This document shows positions 11,682-22,859 of a stretch of DNA of 64,000 nucleotides, one piece after another. The stretch covers positions 3,968,001 to 4,032,000 of the forward strand of contig NZ_JAGIOP010000002.1 in NCBI RefSeq assembly GCF_017876775.1, in the 5' to 3' direction. The stretch's first letter is position 1; each line of letters begins with the position of its first letter. The DNA is from Mycolicibacterium lutetiense. GTDB taxonomy: Bacteria > Actinomycetota > Actinomycetes > Mycobacteriales > Mycobacteriaceae. Below the pieces are notes generated by a model. That model saw nothing but the letters and a program-made list of their open reading frames with translations. It ran no database searches and was not told the DNA's origin. A program made the position numbers and the translations under genes.

Positions 11682-13205
11682 GTGAGCCCCGCCGATCGCG
11701 ACGACGCGTCCCAGTCCCAGGCCGACCTTCCTGAACAGTTCCGGATTCGTCAGGCCAAGCGGGAGCGGCTGCTGGCCGAGGGCCGTGAACCCTATCCGGT
11801 GACCGTTCCGCGTACACACTCTCTGTCTGAACTGCGCAGCGCCTATCCGGACCTAGCCGCCGATACGCAGACCGGCGTGCTGGTCGGCGTCGCGGGCCGG
11901 GTGGTATTCGCCCGCAATTCGGGCAAGTTGTGCTTCGCGACGTTGCAGGAGGGTGACGGTACGCAGCTGCAGGCGATGATCAGCCTGGCCCAGGTCGGGC
12001 AGGAGTCGCTCGATGCGTGGAAGGCCGACGTTGACCTCGGCGACATCGTGTTCGTCCACGGTGAGGTGATCAGCTCCAAGCGTGGTGAACTCTCGGTGCT
12101 CGCCGATTCGTGGCAGATAGCGGCCAAGGCATTACGCCCGCTGCCTGTTGCTCACAAAGAAATGAGCGAAGAAGCGCGAGTACGTCAGCGCTATGTGGAT
12201 CTCATCGTGCGTCCGGAAGCGCGCAGTGTTGCGCGGCAACGGGTGGCGGTGGTGCGGGCGGTGCGATCGGCATTGGAACGCCGGGGCTTCCTCGAGGTCG
12301 AGACTCCCATGCTGCAGACCCTGGCCGGCGGAGCGGCGGCCCGGCCGTTCATCACGCACTCGAATGCGCTCGATGTGGATCTGTATCTGCGGATCGCGCC
12401 GGAACTGTTCCTCAAGCGCTGCATCGTCGGCGGTTTTGACCGGGTTTTCGAGCTGAATCGGAACTTCCGGAACGAAGGCGTTGATTCCACGCACTCACCG
12501 GAATTTTCGATGTTGGAGACATACCAGGCCTACGGTGACTACAACGATTCGGCGGTAGTCACGCGCGAACTTATTCAAGAGGTTGCCGACGAGGCGATCG
12601 GAACTCGTGAAGTGCCATTGCCTGATGGCACTATCTACGATCTCGACGGGCAATGGGACACATTGGAAATGTATCCCTCGCTGTCGGAGGCGCTCGGTGA
12701 GGAGATCACACCGGAGACGTCGGTCGACCACCTGTGGCGTATTGCCGATCGGCTAGAGGTCGAGATTCCGCGCGACCGCGGCTACGGGCACGGTAAATTG
12801 GTCGAAGAACTCTGGGAGCACACCGTCGGTGAAAAGTTGTGGGCACCAACATTCGTCCGTGACTTCCCGGTGGAGACGTCGCCGCTGACTCGGGCTCACC
12901 GCAGCATTCCCGGGGTGACCGAGAAATGGGACCTCTACATAAGGCGTTTCGAGCTCGCTACCGGATATTCCGAACTCGTCGACCCGGTAATCCAACGTGA
13001 GCGATTCGAGGCCCAGGCCCGCGCGGCCGCCGCAGGCGATGACGAGGCAATGGTTCTCGACGACGATTTCCTTGCCGCATTGGAGTACGCGATGCCGCCC
13101 ACGACCGGCACCGGAATGGGTATCGATCGCCTGTTGATGGCGTTGACGGGGTTGTCTATTAGGGAGACGGTTTTGTTCCCGATTGTTCGTCGTCACAGTA
13201 ACTGA
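11682..13205 (+). CDS. lysS: Lysyl-tRNA synthetase (class II)
   Basis: 507 aa. The N-terminal OB-fold anticodon-binding domain (about 60-165) is followed by the class II catalytic core. Motif 2 lies in [18 protein letters not shown] and motif 3 in [15 protein letters not shown]. It charges tRNA-Lys. The GTG start has a TAGGCT -10-like hexamer (11668-11673) 8 nt upstream and no clear ribosome binding site, so the transcript may be nearly leaderless. It lies 39 nt after coaX. Confidence 0.97.
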   Translation: MSPADRDDASQSQADLPEQFRIRQAKRERLLAEGREPYPVTVPRTHSLSELRSAYPDLAADTQTGVLVGVAGRVVFARNSGKLCFATLQEGDGTQLQAMISLAQVGQESLDAWKADVDLGDIVFVHGEVISSKRGELSVLADSWQIAAKALRPLPVAHKEMSEEARVRQRYVDLIVRPEARSVARQRVAVVRAVRSALERRGFLEVETPMLQTLAGGAAARPFITHSNALDVDLYLRIAPELFLKRCIVGGFDRVFELNRNFRNEGVDSTHSPEFSMLETYQAYGDYNDSAVVTRELIQEVADEAIGTREVPLPDGTIYDLDGQWDTLEMYPSLSEALGEEITPETSVDHLWRIADRLEVEIPRDRGYGHGKLVEELWEHTVGEKLWAPTFVRDFPVETSPLTRAHRSIPGVTEKWDLYIRRFELATGYSELVDPVIQRERFEAQARAAAAGDDEAMVLDDDFLAALEYAMPPTTGTGMGIDRLLMALTGLSIRETVLFPIVRRHSN

Positions 13206-13330
13206 GTCATCGCAACTGAACGGCTCAGATCGTCCCGTTGTTGGAAATGTGCATGTTTTGTGGCACATTAGGGTGCGGGATACTCGGTGGTAGTTATCAA
13301 TGCGTATGCAGAAGGGCTCGGTGCGGAGTA

Positions 13331-13672
13331 ATGGCGAAGAAAGTGACCGTAACGCTGGTCGACGATTTCGATGGTGAAGCCACTGCCGACGAGACAGTTG
13401 AATTCGGCCTCGATGGTGTCACCTATGAGATCGACCTTTCCTCCAAAAACGCAACCAAGCTCCGTAACGATCTGAAGCAGTGGGTGGAGGCCGGGCGCAG
13501 GGTCGGTGGGCGTCGGCGCGGCCGGGCGGCCGGGCCGGTCCGTGGCCGCGGGGCCATCGATCGCGAGCAGAGTGCCGCCATCCGCGAATGGGCCCGCCGG
13601 AACGGCCACAACGTCTCGACGCGGGGCCGCATCCCGGCCGACGTCATCGATGCATTCCACGCCGCAACATAA
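13331..13672 (+). CDS. lsr2: Lsr2 nucleoid-associated protein
   Basis: 113 aa H-NS-like xenogeneic silencer that binds the minor groove of AT-rich DNA and bridges it. The N-terminal dimerisation domain ([15 protein letters not shown]) and the C-terminal DNA-binding domain with the RGR AT-hook-like loop in [14 protein letters not shown] are intact. A basic linker with [15 protein letters not shown] joins them. The ATG at 13331 follows GCGGAG; upstream in-frame codons are rejected. A strong terminator follows, so it is probably monocistronic. Confidence 0.97.
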   Translation: MAKKVTVTLVDDFDGEATADETVEFGLDGVTYEIDLSSKNATKLRNDLKQWVEAGRRVGGRRRGRAAGPVRGRGAIDREQSAAIREWARRNGHNVSTRGRIPADVIDAFHAAT

Positions 13673-13702
13673 AACGACCGCAACGTAACCGATAGTTGCC
13701 AG

Positions 13703-13738
13703 CTCCGGACCGGTGAGAATTCCCGGTCCGGAGTTTTT
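13703..13738 (+). terminator. Rho-independent terminator of lsr2
   Basis: Perfect 11-bp GC-rich stem (CTCCGGACCGG paired with CCGGTCCGGAG) with a short loop, then TTTTT. It lies 30 nt after the lsr2 stop. Confidence 0.88.
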
Positions 13739-13964
13739 CGCTAGCGGCGAACCTGAAACGCGTGTATTCCGGAAACGATTCGCCGACCGGCAGCGTTGCT
13801 CATGTGAGCACTTGATGTGGACAGCTTGTCCTGGGTCCAACCTCCGCACCCGGGACAGCCGCCTATTAGAGTGGACGCTAGGTACTACGTGCGGGCTACG
13901 AGAAAACCGATGTAACGAAGCCGTACGCGGGTATCGCTACGCGATGGAGAGCAGGTAACCACCG

Positions 13965-16493
<2,529 letters not shown>

Positions 16494-16504
16494 GTTCACA
16501 CGAG

Positions 16505-16538
16505 AAATGCCCCCGCCATTGCGGCGGGGGCATTTTTT
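16505..16538 (+). terminator. Rho-independent terminator of clpC1
   Basis: AAATGCCCCCGCC pairs with GGCGGGGGCATTT around a 5-nt loop and ends in a run of six T. It starts 11 nt after the clpC1 stop and separates it from the cobalt-transport operon. Confidence 0.9.
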
Positions 16539-16589
16539 GCGCCTACCGCTGGGAAGTTTTCCTGCGCGGGTAGCTACGATGCTGTTGTA

Positions 16590-16700
16590 ATCGACAGGTA
16601 GAGGAATCTGGTGAGAGTCCAGAACGGCCGCGCCACTGTTAACAGTCAGACCCTGGCCTGTCACGATACGGACTGGGACGCGAATTCCCGGAAAGGCACG
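16590..16700 (+). promoter_or_regulatory. Cobalamin riboswitch upstream of cbtBA
   Basis: The B12-box region is recognisable: GAATCTGGTGAGAGTCC followed by GCGCCACTGT, aligning with the second riboswitch in this window. GACAGG (16593-16598) can pair with CCTGTC (16657-16662) to close the core. The core is only about 70 nt, much shorter than the downstream copy. It leads directly into cbtB and is expected to repress the cobalt transporter when cobalamin is plentiful. Confidence 0.82.
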
Positions 16701-16703
16701 TAG

Positions 16704-16919
16704 ATGACTTCCACTGATGCAGGCACGGTCCACGCCCGGCCGATCAATCTGTCGGCGACCAAGGCGGTGCTCTGGCTGACCTTGACGGCATTCGTCGCGC
16801 TGCTGGCGCTCTATTTCGTCGGAATGGACCAGGGTGCGACGTCGGTGTTCGGCAACAACACCTATGTGCACGAGTTCGTGCACGACGCACGGCACCTGCT
16901 CGGTTTCCCCTGCCACTGA
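16704..16919 (+). CDS. cbtB: CbtB cobalt transporter subunit
   Basis: 71 aa. One TM helix (about 19-42) is followed by a short C-terminal segment with the family's His-rich metal motif, HEFVHDARHLLGFPCH (His and Cys residues expected to bind cobalt). CbtB pairs with CbtA and is found almost only behind B12 riboswitches. cbtA follows after 24 nt. Confidence 0.9.
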   Translation: MTSTDAGTVHARPINLSATKAVLWLTLTAFVALLALYFVGMDQGATSVFGNNTYVHEFVHDARHLLGFPCH

Positions 16920-16943
16920 TACGCAGCGGAGATACCGAACAAC

Positions 16944-17702
16944 ATGGAGAGACAACTGATCGGGCGCGGCATTCTGGCCGGCGCCCTCGCCGGCGTGCTC
17001 GCATTCCTCTGGGCGAAGCTGCTGATCGAACCGGTCATCGGTCGAGCGATCGACTTCGAGAACGGTGTCGGTGCGGCGCATGAGGCTGCCGAACACGCAC
17101 CTGCCGGGCATTCTCACGGCGGGGAGAGCGCCGAGGTGTTCACCCGCGGCGTGCAATCCAACATCGGCATGGGCCTTGGCGTCCTGATCTTCAGCGTGGC
17201 TATGGGCGCGCTGCTGGCCGTCGTGTTCTGCGTGGTGTACGGCCGGGTCAACCTGTCCGCGCGGGCGCTGGCCGCCCTCACCGCCGGCGGCATGCTGGTC
17301 TCGCTGTGGATCGTCCCGGCGCTGAAATATCCGCCCAATCCGCCTGCGGTCAGCCTGGACGAGACCATCCAGCAGCGGACCCTGCTGTACCTGCTGTTGG
17401 TGGTGTTGTCGGCCGGGTTGTTCGTGGGCTCGGTGCTGCTGGCACGTCGACTCACGCCGAAGCTGGGGGTCTGGAACGCCACCTTGATCGGGGCCGCGGA
17501 CTACGTGGTGTCGATGGCCGTGGTCTTCCTGATCCTGCCGGGCATCCACGAGACCCCGTCGACGTTCCCGGCCGGCGACCTCTACGACTTCCGGCTGTAC
17601 TCCTTGGGCACCCAGGTGGTGATCTGGGCGACGATCGGGCTGGTGTTCGGTGCCCTGGCGGCCAAGGTTCTTGATGAGAAGAAGCAGTCCGTCAGCGCGT
17701 GA
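16944..17702 (+). CDS. cbtA: CbtA cobalt transporter, membrane subunit
   Basis: 252 aa integral membrane protein with about five to six TM helices. A His-rich periplasmic-type loop near residue 50-60 (AAEHAPAGHSHGG) likely contacts cobalt. It is the predicted permease of the CbtAB pair supplying cobalt for corrinoid synthesis. Only 6 nt separate it from the next gene, so the riboswitch probably controls all three. Confidence 0.9.
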   Translation: MERQLIGRGILAGALAGVLAFLWAKLLIEPVIGRAIDFENGVGAAHEAAEHAPAGHSHGGESAEVFTRGVQSNIGMGLGVLIFSVAMGALLAVVFCVVYGRVNLSARALAALTAGGMLVSLWIVPALKYPPNPPAVSLDETIQQRTLLYLLLVVLSAGLFVGSVLLARRLTPKLGVWNATLIGAADYVVSMAVVFLILPGIHETPSTFPAGDLYDFRLYSLGTQVVIWATIGLVFGALAAKVLDEKKQSVSA

Positions 17703-17708
17703 TTCTCG

Positions 17709-18257
17709 ATGAGTGAGGTCGTCCGGCTGACGTTGGTGTCACATGCGATGACCGACGCCACGGCGGCCGGACGATTCCCCACCGACGAACCGCTCAACCA
17801 GCTGGGCCATCGGCAAGCCGATGCGACCGTCGAACTGGGCGTCGTCGACACCGCGTACTGCGGTCCGGAGAAACGGGCCCGTCAGACCGCCGAACTGCTG
17901 GGCTTGTCGGCGGTGGTCGAACCCCGACTCGCCGATCTGGATTTCGGGGGCTGGCGTGGCGGTGTGCTGAGCCGGGTACAGCCTGCTGACCTGGCGGTCT
18001 GGCTGACCGATCCGACCCGGGCGCCGCACGGCGGCGAATCCGTGGTCGATCTCGTCAGGCGGGTCCACGGCTGGATGGACAGCCTGGCCTCGGAGCGGGG
18101 GCGCATCGTGGCGGTGACCCACCCGGCGGTGATCCGGGCGGCGATCCTCGTCGCATTGGATGCCCCGCCGAAATCGTTCTGGCGCATCGACATCGCGCCG
18201 ATGAGCCGGACCGTGATGCACTTGCGCGGTCAGGCCTGGACGTTGCGGAGCAGTTAG
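17709..18257 (+). CDS. Atypical histidine-phosphatase-fold protein
   Basis: 182 aa, the length of CobC/SixA-like members. The family's first motif (normally RHG) reads SHA in RLTLVSHAMTDAT: the phosphorylatable His is kept but the Arg is Ser. The central Arg in GPEKRARQTAELLG, the GES of APHGGESVVDLV and the second His in AVTHPAVIRAA remain. It sits 6 nt after cbtA in a B12-riboswitch operon, so alpha-ribazole phosphatase (CobC) or a diverged relative is a reasonable guess, but the altered motif leaves activity uncertain. Its stop overlaps the convergent lpqF stop. Confidence 0.8.
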   Translation: MSEVVRLTLVSHAMTDATAAGRFPTDEPLNQLGHRQADATVELGVVDTAYCGPEKRARQTAELLGLSAVVEPRLADLDFGGWRGGVLSRVQPADLAVWLTDPTRAPHGGESVVDLVRRVHGWMDSLASERGRIVAVTHPAVIRAAILVALDAPPKSFWRIDIAPMSRTVMHLRGQAWTLRSS

Positions 18258-19630
18258 CCCACCGGCGCCATGGCGAACGCCCGCTTGGCGATCTGCAGTA
18301 ACCATCCCGCGGCAGTGGGGCTCCGGAACGTCGGCCAGTTCAGCTGAAAACTGAACACCCACGGCTGTCCGGTGTAGTCCACCGCGTACCAGCTGAAGGT
18401 GAGATCGCCGGGCAGGTTGCCACCCTTGGCGCCGATGTAGCGCCACTTCGCCGGATCCGGGTCGATCCCGGGCAACGCCGAGAGGATGTCCTTCACCGGT
18501 GCGGCGGCGCCGTAGGCCGAGGCCTGCAGCGCTGCGTGCACCCGGCAGATGTCGGCGGCGCTGGCGAACCACTCGAGGCCGTCGTTGGAGGCCGGCGTGT
18601 GGGTACGGTACGGATCCGGTTCGTAGGGACGGGAATTGGTCTGCTGGAGCAGTGCCACCCGGTCAGCGGGGGAGGCGGTCTTCCACTGGTCGCGAAGGTT
18701 GGGTTCACCCCAGCCGACCGAGAACACCTCGTGCATGGTCGGGAACGGAGTCATGCTGGCGGGATCGTGGTGCCCCGCGGTCACCAGTGCGCGTTCCACC
18801 GCAGCCGGGCCCATCCGGCCGATCAGCAGGTCGGTGGCCATGTTGTCGCTGGCCGAGATCATCTGCTGGGCGGCGGTCCGCACCGTGATCAGAGCGCCGG
18901 GGGGCAGCTTGTCCAACCCGGCGGAGCCGAGCTTCTTGCCTTCTTTGGTGATCGTGAGGTGATCGTCCCAGCTGAGGGTGCCGGCCTTGACTGCGTCCGA
19001 AACTGCAAGCAGTACATAGAGTTTGAAGATCGAAGCCAGCGGCAGTGACATGTCGGTGTTGGTGCCGGCAACCTGCTCGCACTTGCCGTCGACCACTTTG
19101 GACACGCGGTAGGAGTAGCGCGCGCCCGACTTGGTCAGCTCGGTGTCGATATCGGACCACGTGTCGATCTTCGGCGGCACCAGTGTGACGTCGAAGCGGT
19201 CGACGAGTCCGTTGTCCGCCGTCCGCAGTCCGATGTCCTGGGCCACGTTGTAGGAGTTCAGCACGTGCAACGTCGCCTGCGCGGCCCCGATGTCGACCGA
19301 GGTGACCTTGAACGGTCGATCCCACCAGATCGAGTCCATCTTGGTGCCCACCAGGTCGACCTTGTCGGGGACGGCCAGCGTGCGAACACCGATGGGACCG
19401 ATCGGCCAGTCGGAGTTGAGCATGTCCATCGTCTGCCTGGCCCGCAGACCCGGTGGGGTGATGGTGTCGATGTGTGCGCCGTAGGACACTTCGGCCGCTG
19501 GCGCGACGCTCGTTGCACAGCCACTGGCCAGGGTCGCGGCGACCGCCGCGATGGCCGTCAGGCCGACCGCGCGGTGCAGCGTCCGGCCGCGGCTACGCCT
19601 GGGCAGCGGGCCCTGCAACGTCCAGCACAA
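18254..19630 (-). CDS. lpqF: Lipoprotein with serine beta-lactamase-like domain, LpqF
   Basis: About 458 aa. The signal peptide ends in the lipobox LASGC, so the protein is lipid-anchored outside the membrane. The C-terminal half has the penicillin-binding/beta-lactamase triad: SIFK (SxxK), SDN in ISASDNMATDLL, and KGG in GAKGGNLPG. It is the Rv3593 LpqF position; substrate unknown, with peptidoglycan or ester hydrolysis possible. The start is uncertain: TTG 19630 or TTG 19618, since no ATG/GTG precedes the signal peptide. It overlaps mhuD by 38 nt. Confidence 0.87.
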   Translation of the reverse strand: MCWTLQGPLPRRSRGRTLHRAVGLTAIAAVAATLASGCATSVAPAAEVSYGAHIDTITPPGLRARQTMDMLNSDWPIGPIGVRTLAVPDKVDLVGTKMDSIWWDRPFKVTSVDIGAAQATLHVLNSYNVAQDIGLRTADNGLVDRFDVTLVPPKIDTWSDIDTELTKSGARYSYRVSKVVDGKCEQVAGTNTDMSLPLASIFKLYVLLAVSDAVKAGTLSWDDHLTITKEGKKLGSAGLDKLPPGALITVRTAAQQMISASDNMATDLLIGRMGPAAVERALVTAGHHDPASMTPFPTMHEVFSVGWGEPNLRDQWKTASPADRVALLQQTNSRPYEPDPYRTHTPASNDGLEWFASAADICRVHAALQASAYGAAAPVKDILSALPGIDPDPAKWRYIGAKGGNLPGDLTFSWYAVDYTGQPWVFSFQLNWPTFRSPTAAGWLLQIAKRAFAMAPVG

Positions 19631-19910
19631 CCTCGAACTCCAGCAACGATGCGCCGGTGGCCACCGGGTTTGCGTGCTCGCCCTTGTGTGCCTCGGCAGC
19701 GCGGCCCGTGGCCCAAGCCTGGAAGGCTTCCTCGGTTTCCCACTGCGTCACCACGAAGTAGCGGTCTTCGCCCTTGACCGGACGCAGCAGTTGGAAGCCC
19801 AGGAATCCGGGCTGGTTGTCGACGGAGTGTGCGCGGTTGGCGAAGCGCTTCTCCAGTTCCGGGCCGGCGTTGGGCGGTACCTCGATGGCGTTGATCTTCA
19901 CGACGGGCAT
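19593..19910 (-). CDS. mhuD: Heme-degrading monooxygenase MhuD
   Basis: 105 aa ABM-fold enzyme that opens heme to mycobilin and releases iron. Asn7, Trp66 and His75, the residues that bind and distort heme in M. tuberculosis MhuD, all fall at exactly these positions. The ATG at 19910 is chosen because MPVVKINAIEVPPN matches the family N-terminus. It is co-directional with lpqF and divergent from the hydrolase at 19950. Confidence 0.95.
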   Translation of the reverse strand: MPVVKINAIEVPPNAGPELEKRFANRAHSVDNQPGFLGFQLLRPVKGEDRYFVVTQWETEEAFQAWATGRAAEAHKGEHANPVATGASLLEFEVVLDVAGPAAQA

Positions 19911-19917
19911 GGTGTTC

Positions 19918-19923
19918 AGGCTA
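19918..19923 (-). promoter_or_regulatory. Putative -10 element of a leaderless mhuD promoter
   Basis: On the reverse strand TAGCCT (TANNNT) is followed by 7 nt and then the mhuD ATG, the spacing expected for a transcript starting at the start codon. Only 39 nt separate the two divergent genes. Confidence 0.5.
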
Positions 19924-19949
19924 CCGTGGCTGCCCGGCAAGATAACGGG

Positions 19950-20711
19950 ATGGTCACAGATCTGCTCACCCACCGAGGGGGCCGCGGGGAGCCCATCGTC
20001 CTGGTGCACGGCCTGATGGGTCGAGGCAGCACCTGGTCACGACAATTGCCGTGGTTGACCGCGTTGGGGGAGGTGTACACCTACGACGCGCCGTGGCACC
20101 GCGGGCGCGATGTGGTCGATCCGTATCCGATCAGCACCGAGCGTTTCGTCGCGGATCTGGGTGAGGCCGTGGCCGGGCTCGGTCGGCCGGTGATCCTGGT
20201 GGGGCATTCCATGGGGGCGTTGCATTCCTGGTGTCTGGCCGCGGCTCGCCCGGAACTGGTCAAGGCGGTGGTGGTGGAGGACATGGCCCCCGACTTCGTG
20301 GGACGCACCACCGGGCCGTGGGAGCCGTGGGTGCATGCGCTTCCGGTCGAGTTCGGTTCGGCTCAAGAGGTTTTCGACGAGTTCGGCCCGGTCGCGGGCC
20401 AGTATTTCCTGGAGGCCTTCGACCGCACGGCTACCGGTTGGCGTTTGCACGGGTACCCGCAGTGGTGGCTGGACATCGCTGCCCAGTGGGGAACGCGGGA
20501 CTACTGGCAGCAGTGGCGCGATGTCGGGGTGCCGACCTTGCTGATGGAGGCCGACAATTCGGTGGCACCTCCCGGGCAGATGCGCCGAATGGCCGAAATC
20601 GGTCAGGACACCCGGTATCTGCACGTGCCTGGTGCGGGTCACCTGATCCACGACGACGCACCCGAGGTGTACCGCGAAGCCGTGTCGGAATTTCTAGCGA
20701 CGCTCGCCTAG
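19950..20711 (+). CDS. Alpha/beta hydrolase (Rv3591c type)
   Basis: 253 aa. HGLMGRG oxyanion-hole motif, GHSMGALHSW nucleophile elbow (Ser), a late acid and VPGAGHLIHDD catalytic His form a complete serine hydrolase triad. Substrate is unknown; a small-ester or lipid hydrolase is likely. ATG 19950 is preferred since upstream codons overlap mhuD antisense. Its 3' end overlaps the convergent small membrane protein by 18 nt. Confidence 0.88.
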   Translation: MVTDLLTHRGGRGEPIVLVHGLMGRGSTWSRQLPWLTALGEVYTYDAPWHRGRDVVDPYPISTERFVADLGEAVAGLGRPVILVGHSMGALHSWCLAAARPELVKAVVVEDMAPDFVGRTTGPWEPWVHALPVEFGSAQEVFDEFGPVAGQYFLEAFDRTATGWRLHGYPQWWLDIAAQWGTRDYWQQWRDVGVPTLLMEADNSVAPPGQMRRMAEIGQDTRYLHVPGAGHLIHDDAPEVYREAVSEFLATLA

Positions 20712-20942
20712 AGCTCCGGCGCTCGGCCACGACGGCCGGCGTTCGAACCGGCTGCGGATCGCGTCGAGATCGTGGCCTGCGCGGTACGTCTCATAGTCGG
20801 GCAGGTCGAGGTCGAACAGATCCAGACGGAAACGCAGGACGTTGCCGCGATGTGCCGCCCAGCTCACCGCGGCGGCGACCGCGAAGGGCAGGATCAGGAT
20901 GCTCAGGGCGAGTGCAACAGTCATGGCAGTAATTGTTGCCAT
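20694..20942 (-). CDS. Small single-pass membrane protein, unknown function
   Basis: 82 aa (76 if ATG 20924 is used). One hydrophobic helix (ALALSILILPFAVAAAVSWA) is followed by a charged 50-residue cytoplasmic tail with FRLDLFDLDLPDYETYRAGH. It is not recognised. Coding is supported by normal codon bias, a clean N-terminal TM and its fit between two genes. It is divergent from the GlxA-type regulator and may be its target. Confidence 0.6.
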   Translation of the reverse strand: MATITAMTVALALSILILPFAVAAAVSWAAHRGNVLRFRLDLFDLDLPDYETYRAGHDLDAIRSRFERRPSWPSAGALGERR

Positions 20943-20996
20943 GAAAATATACCGCCAACAGTGGCAGCGCTGACACCTTACGATAAAATGCTGCCA
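20923..20996. promoter_or_regulatory. Divergent promoter region with TGGCA/TGCCA repeats
   Basis: ATGGCA (20923-20928) and TGCCAT (20937-20942) form an 8-nt-spaced inverted repeat. TGGCAG (20962-20967) and CTGCCA (20991-20996) form a second, with the palindrome CAGCGCTG (20965-20972) overlapping it. The region is AT-rich against its surroundings and lies between the small membrane protein and the regulator, so it is a candidate operator. Confidence 0.45.
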
Positions 20997-21967
20997 TGCT
21001 GAGAAGCGTCTCCACGCTGGTGCTCGATGGCTTGGCGATTTTCGAGTTCGGGGTCATCTGTGAGGTTTTCGGGATCGATCGGTCCGCGGACGGGGCGCCG
21101 AACTTCGACTTCAAGGTGTGCGGGCCCGAGCCGGGGAAGCCGCTGCGGACATCCGTCGGGGCGACGCTGACCCCCGAATACGGACTGGACGCACTTCAGG
21201 GGGCGGACCTGGTCGCGATCCCCGCGATAGGTGGCACGGACTACCTGCCCGAGGCGCTGGAGGCCGTGCGTGCCGCCGCCGACGCGGGATCGATCATCCT
21301 GACCGTGTGCTCGGGTGCGTTCCTGGCCGGCGCGGCCGGCCTGCTGGACGGAAGGCCGTGCACCACGCACTGGATGCACGCCGACGACCTGGCCCGCAGA
21401 TATCCCACTGCCCATGTCGATCGCAACGTGCTGTTCGTCGACGACGGCAATCTGATCACCAGCGCGGGCACCGCGGCGGGCATCGATGCGTGCCTGCACC
21501 TGGTTCGCCGTGAACTCGGCAGCGAGGTGACCAACAAGATCGCCCGGCGCATGGTGGTCCCGCCGCAGCGCGACGGCGGGCAGCGTCAGTTCATCGACCA
21601 GCCGATCCCGGTGAGGTGTTCGGAAGGGTTTGCGCCGCACCTGGATTGGATCATGAGCAACCTGGATCAGCCGCACACTGTGACGACTCTGGCCAGACGG
21701 TCTGCGATGTCCACGCGTACCTTCGCCCGCCGGTTCGTCGAGGAGACCGGGACCACGCCGATGCAGTGGATCACTGATCAGCGGGTGCTCTATGCGCGCA
21801 GACTGCTCGAAGCGACGGATCTGGATGTCGACCGGATTGCCGGGCAGGCCGGGTTCGGCACCGCGACGCTGCTACGCCATCACTTCCGCCGGGTCATCGG
21901 AGTGACGCCCTCGGACTACCGACGTCAATTCTCCTGCGGTGCAGACGAAACCGAAGAGACGGCGTGA
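20996..21967 (+). CDS. GlxA-family transcriptional regulator (DJ-1/PfpI plus AraC HTH)
   Basis: 323 aa. The N-terminal DJ-1/PfpI-like domain (about 1-190) has the elbow TVCSGAFLAGAAGLLDG with its conserved Cys. The C-terminal AraC-type double helix-turn-helix (about 215-315) includes RSAMSTRTFARRFVEETG and GFGTATLLRHHFRRVIG. Such regulators sense small metabolites; the target is unknown. It ends directly against the convergent mutY stop. Confidence 0.9.
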   Translation: MLRSVSTLVLDGLAIFEFGVICEVFGIDRSADGAPNFDFKVCGPEPGKPLRTSVGATLTPEYGLDALQGADLVAIPAIGGTDYLPEALEAVRAAADAGSIILTVCSGAFLAGAAGLLDGRPCTTHWMHADDLARRYPTAHVDRNVLFVDDGNLITSAGTAAGIDACLHLVRRELGSEVTNKIARRMVVPPQRDGGQRQFIDQPIPVRCSEGFAPHLDWIMSNLDQPHTVTTLARRSAMSTRTFARRFVEETGTTPMQWITDQRVLYARRLLEATDLDVDRIAGQAGFGTATLLRHHFRRVIGVTPSDYRRQFSCGADETEETA

Positions 21968-22834
21968 TCAGTCGCCTTCGCCCGCCAGCGCGAAGAGTCC
22001 GTCGAGGGTCTGCTCCACCAGTCCGTCCACCAGCAGTGAGTCCAGTGCCCGGTCACGCTGGGCGGTGTCGGTCAGCCAGGCCACGTCCAGTTGGGCGCGG
22101 GTGACCGGAGAACTGCTGTCGCGCAAGACATCCAGCAGCTTGCCGCGGACCTGGCGGTCGGTGCCGGCGTAACGCTGCACCCGCTTGGCGATCGTTCCGG
22201 CGGGGTAACCCGCGGTGCGCCAGCGGCACCGACTCAATGGGCAGGTGCCGCACTGGGGCGCACGTGCGGTGCACACGGTTGCGCCCAACTCCATCAGGGC
22301 GGCCGAGAAGATCGGCGCCGTCGCATCGGCCGGCAGCAGTGCGGCCACGTCGTCCAGGTCGCGGGCCCGGGCCGGCGCGTCCGCCTGGCCGTGCAACACC
22401 CTGGTGACCACGCGGCGCACGTTGGTGTCGACCACCGGAACGCTCGCCGAATACGCGAAGCACGCCACGGCGCGTGCGGTGTAGGCGCCGATGCCGGGCA
22501 GGGTCAGCAGCGTCTCCACGTCGGTGGGTACTTCGTCGCCGTATTCGCCTGCGATCGTCACAGCACACTCGTGTAGGCGTTTGGCTCGCCGCGGGTAACC
22601 CAGCTTGCCCCAGGCGCGCAGCACCTCGGCGGAGCCGGCGGCAGCGGTGGCCGACGGGGTGGGCCACCGCTCGATCCAGGCCAGCCAGATCGGCTCGACC
22701 CGGGATACCGGAGTCTGTTGCAGCATGAATTCGCTGACGAGGATCTGCCAGGCGGAAACGCCGGGCCGGCGCCACGGCAGGTCACGCTGGGCAGATTCAT
22801 ACCAATCTATGAGTACTTCCGGGTCGATGCTCAT
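21968..22834 (-). CDS. mutY: A/G-specific adenine glycosylase
   Basis: 288 aa base-excision repair enzyme removing adenine opposite 8-oxoguanine. EFMLQQTPVSRV (catalytic Glu), the helix-hairpin-helix TLPGIGAYTARA and VPVVDTNVRRV (catalytic Asp) are present. The [4Fe-4S] ligands read C-x6-C-x2-C-x4-C, one residue shorter in the last gap than E. coli MutY. Start ATG 22834; a longer reading overlaps the divergent carbonic anhydrase. The C-terminal 8-oxoG recognition domain is short. Confidence 0.95.
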   Translation of the reverse strand: MSIDPEVLIDWYESAQRDLPWRRPGVSAWQILVSEFMLQQTPVSRVEPIWLAWIERWPTPSATAAAGSAEVLRAWGKLGYPRRAKRLHECAVTIAGEYGDEVPTDVETLLTLPGIGAYTARAVACFAYSASVPVVDTNVRRVVTRVLHGQADAPARARDLDDVAALLPADATAPIFSAALMELGATVCTARAPQCGTCPLSRCRWRTAGYPAGTIAKRVQRYAGTDRQVRGKLLDVLRDSSSPVTRAQLDVAWLTDTAQRDRALDSLLVDGLVEQTLDGLFALAGEGD

Positions 22835-22859
22835 CGTCGCCTCAGGCACAATGATTGAC

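Noticed and set aside
13206..13330. CRP-like site TGTGC...GCACA before lsr2
   Set aside because: The half-sites are irregular and spacing does not match TGTGA-N6-TCACA.
13933..13945. ATCGCTACGCGAT palindrome upstream of clpC1 as a ClgR site
   Set aside because: The CGC/GCG halves are 3 nt apart, whereas ClgR sites have 5; treated as coincidence.
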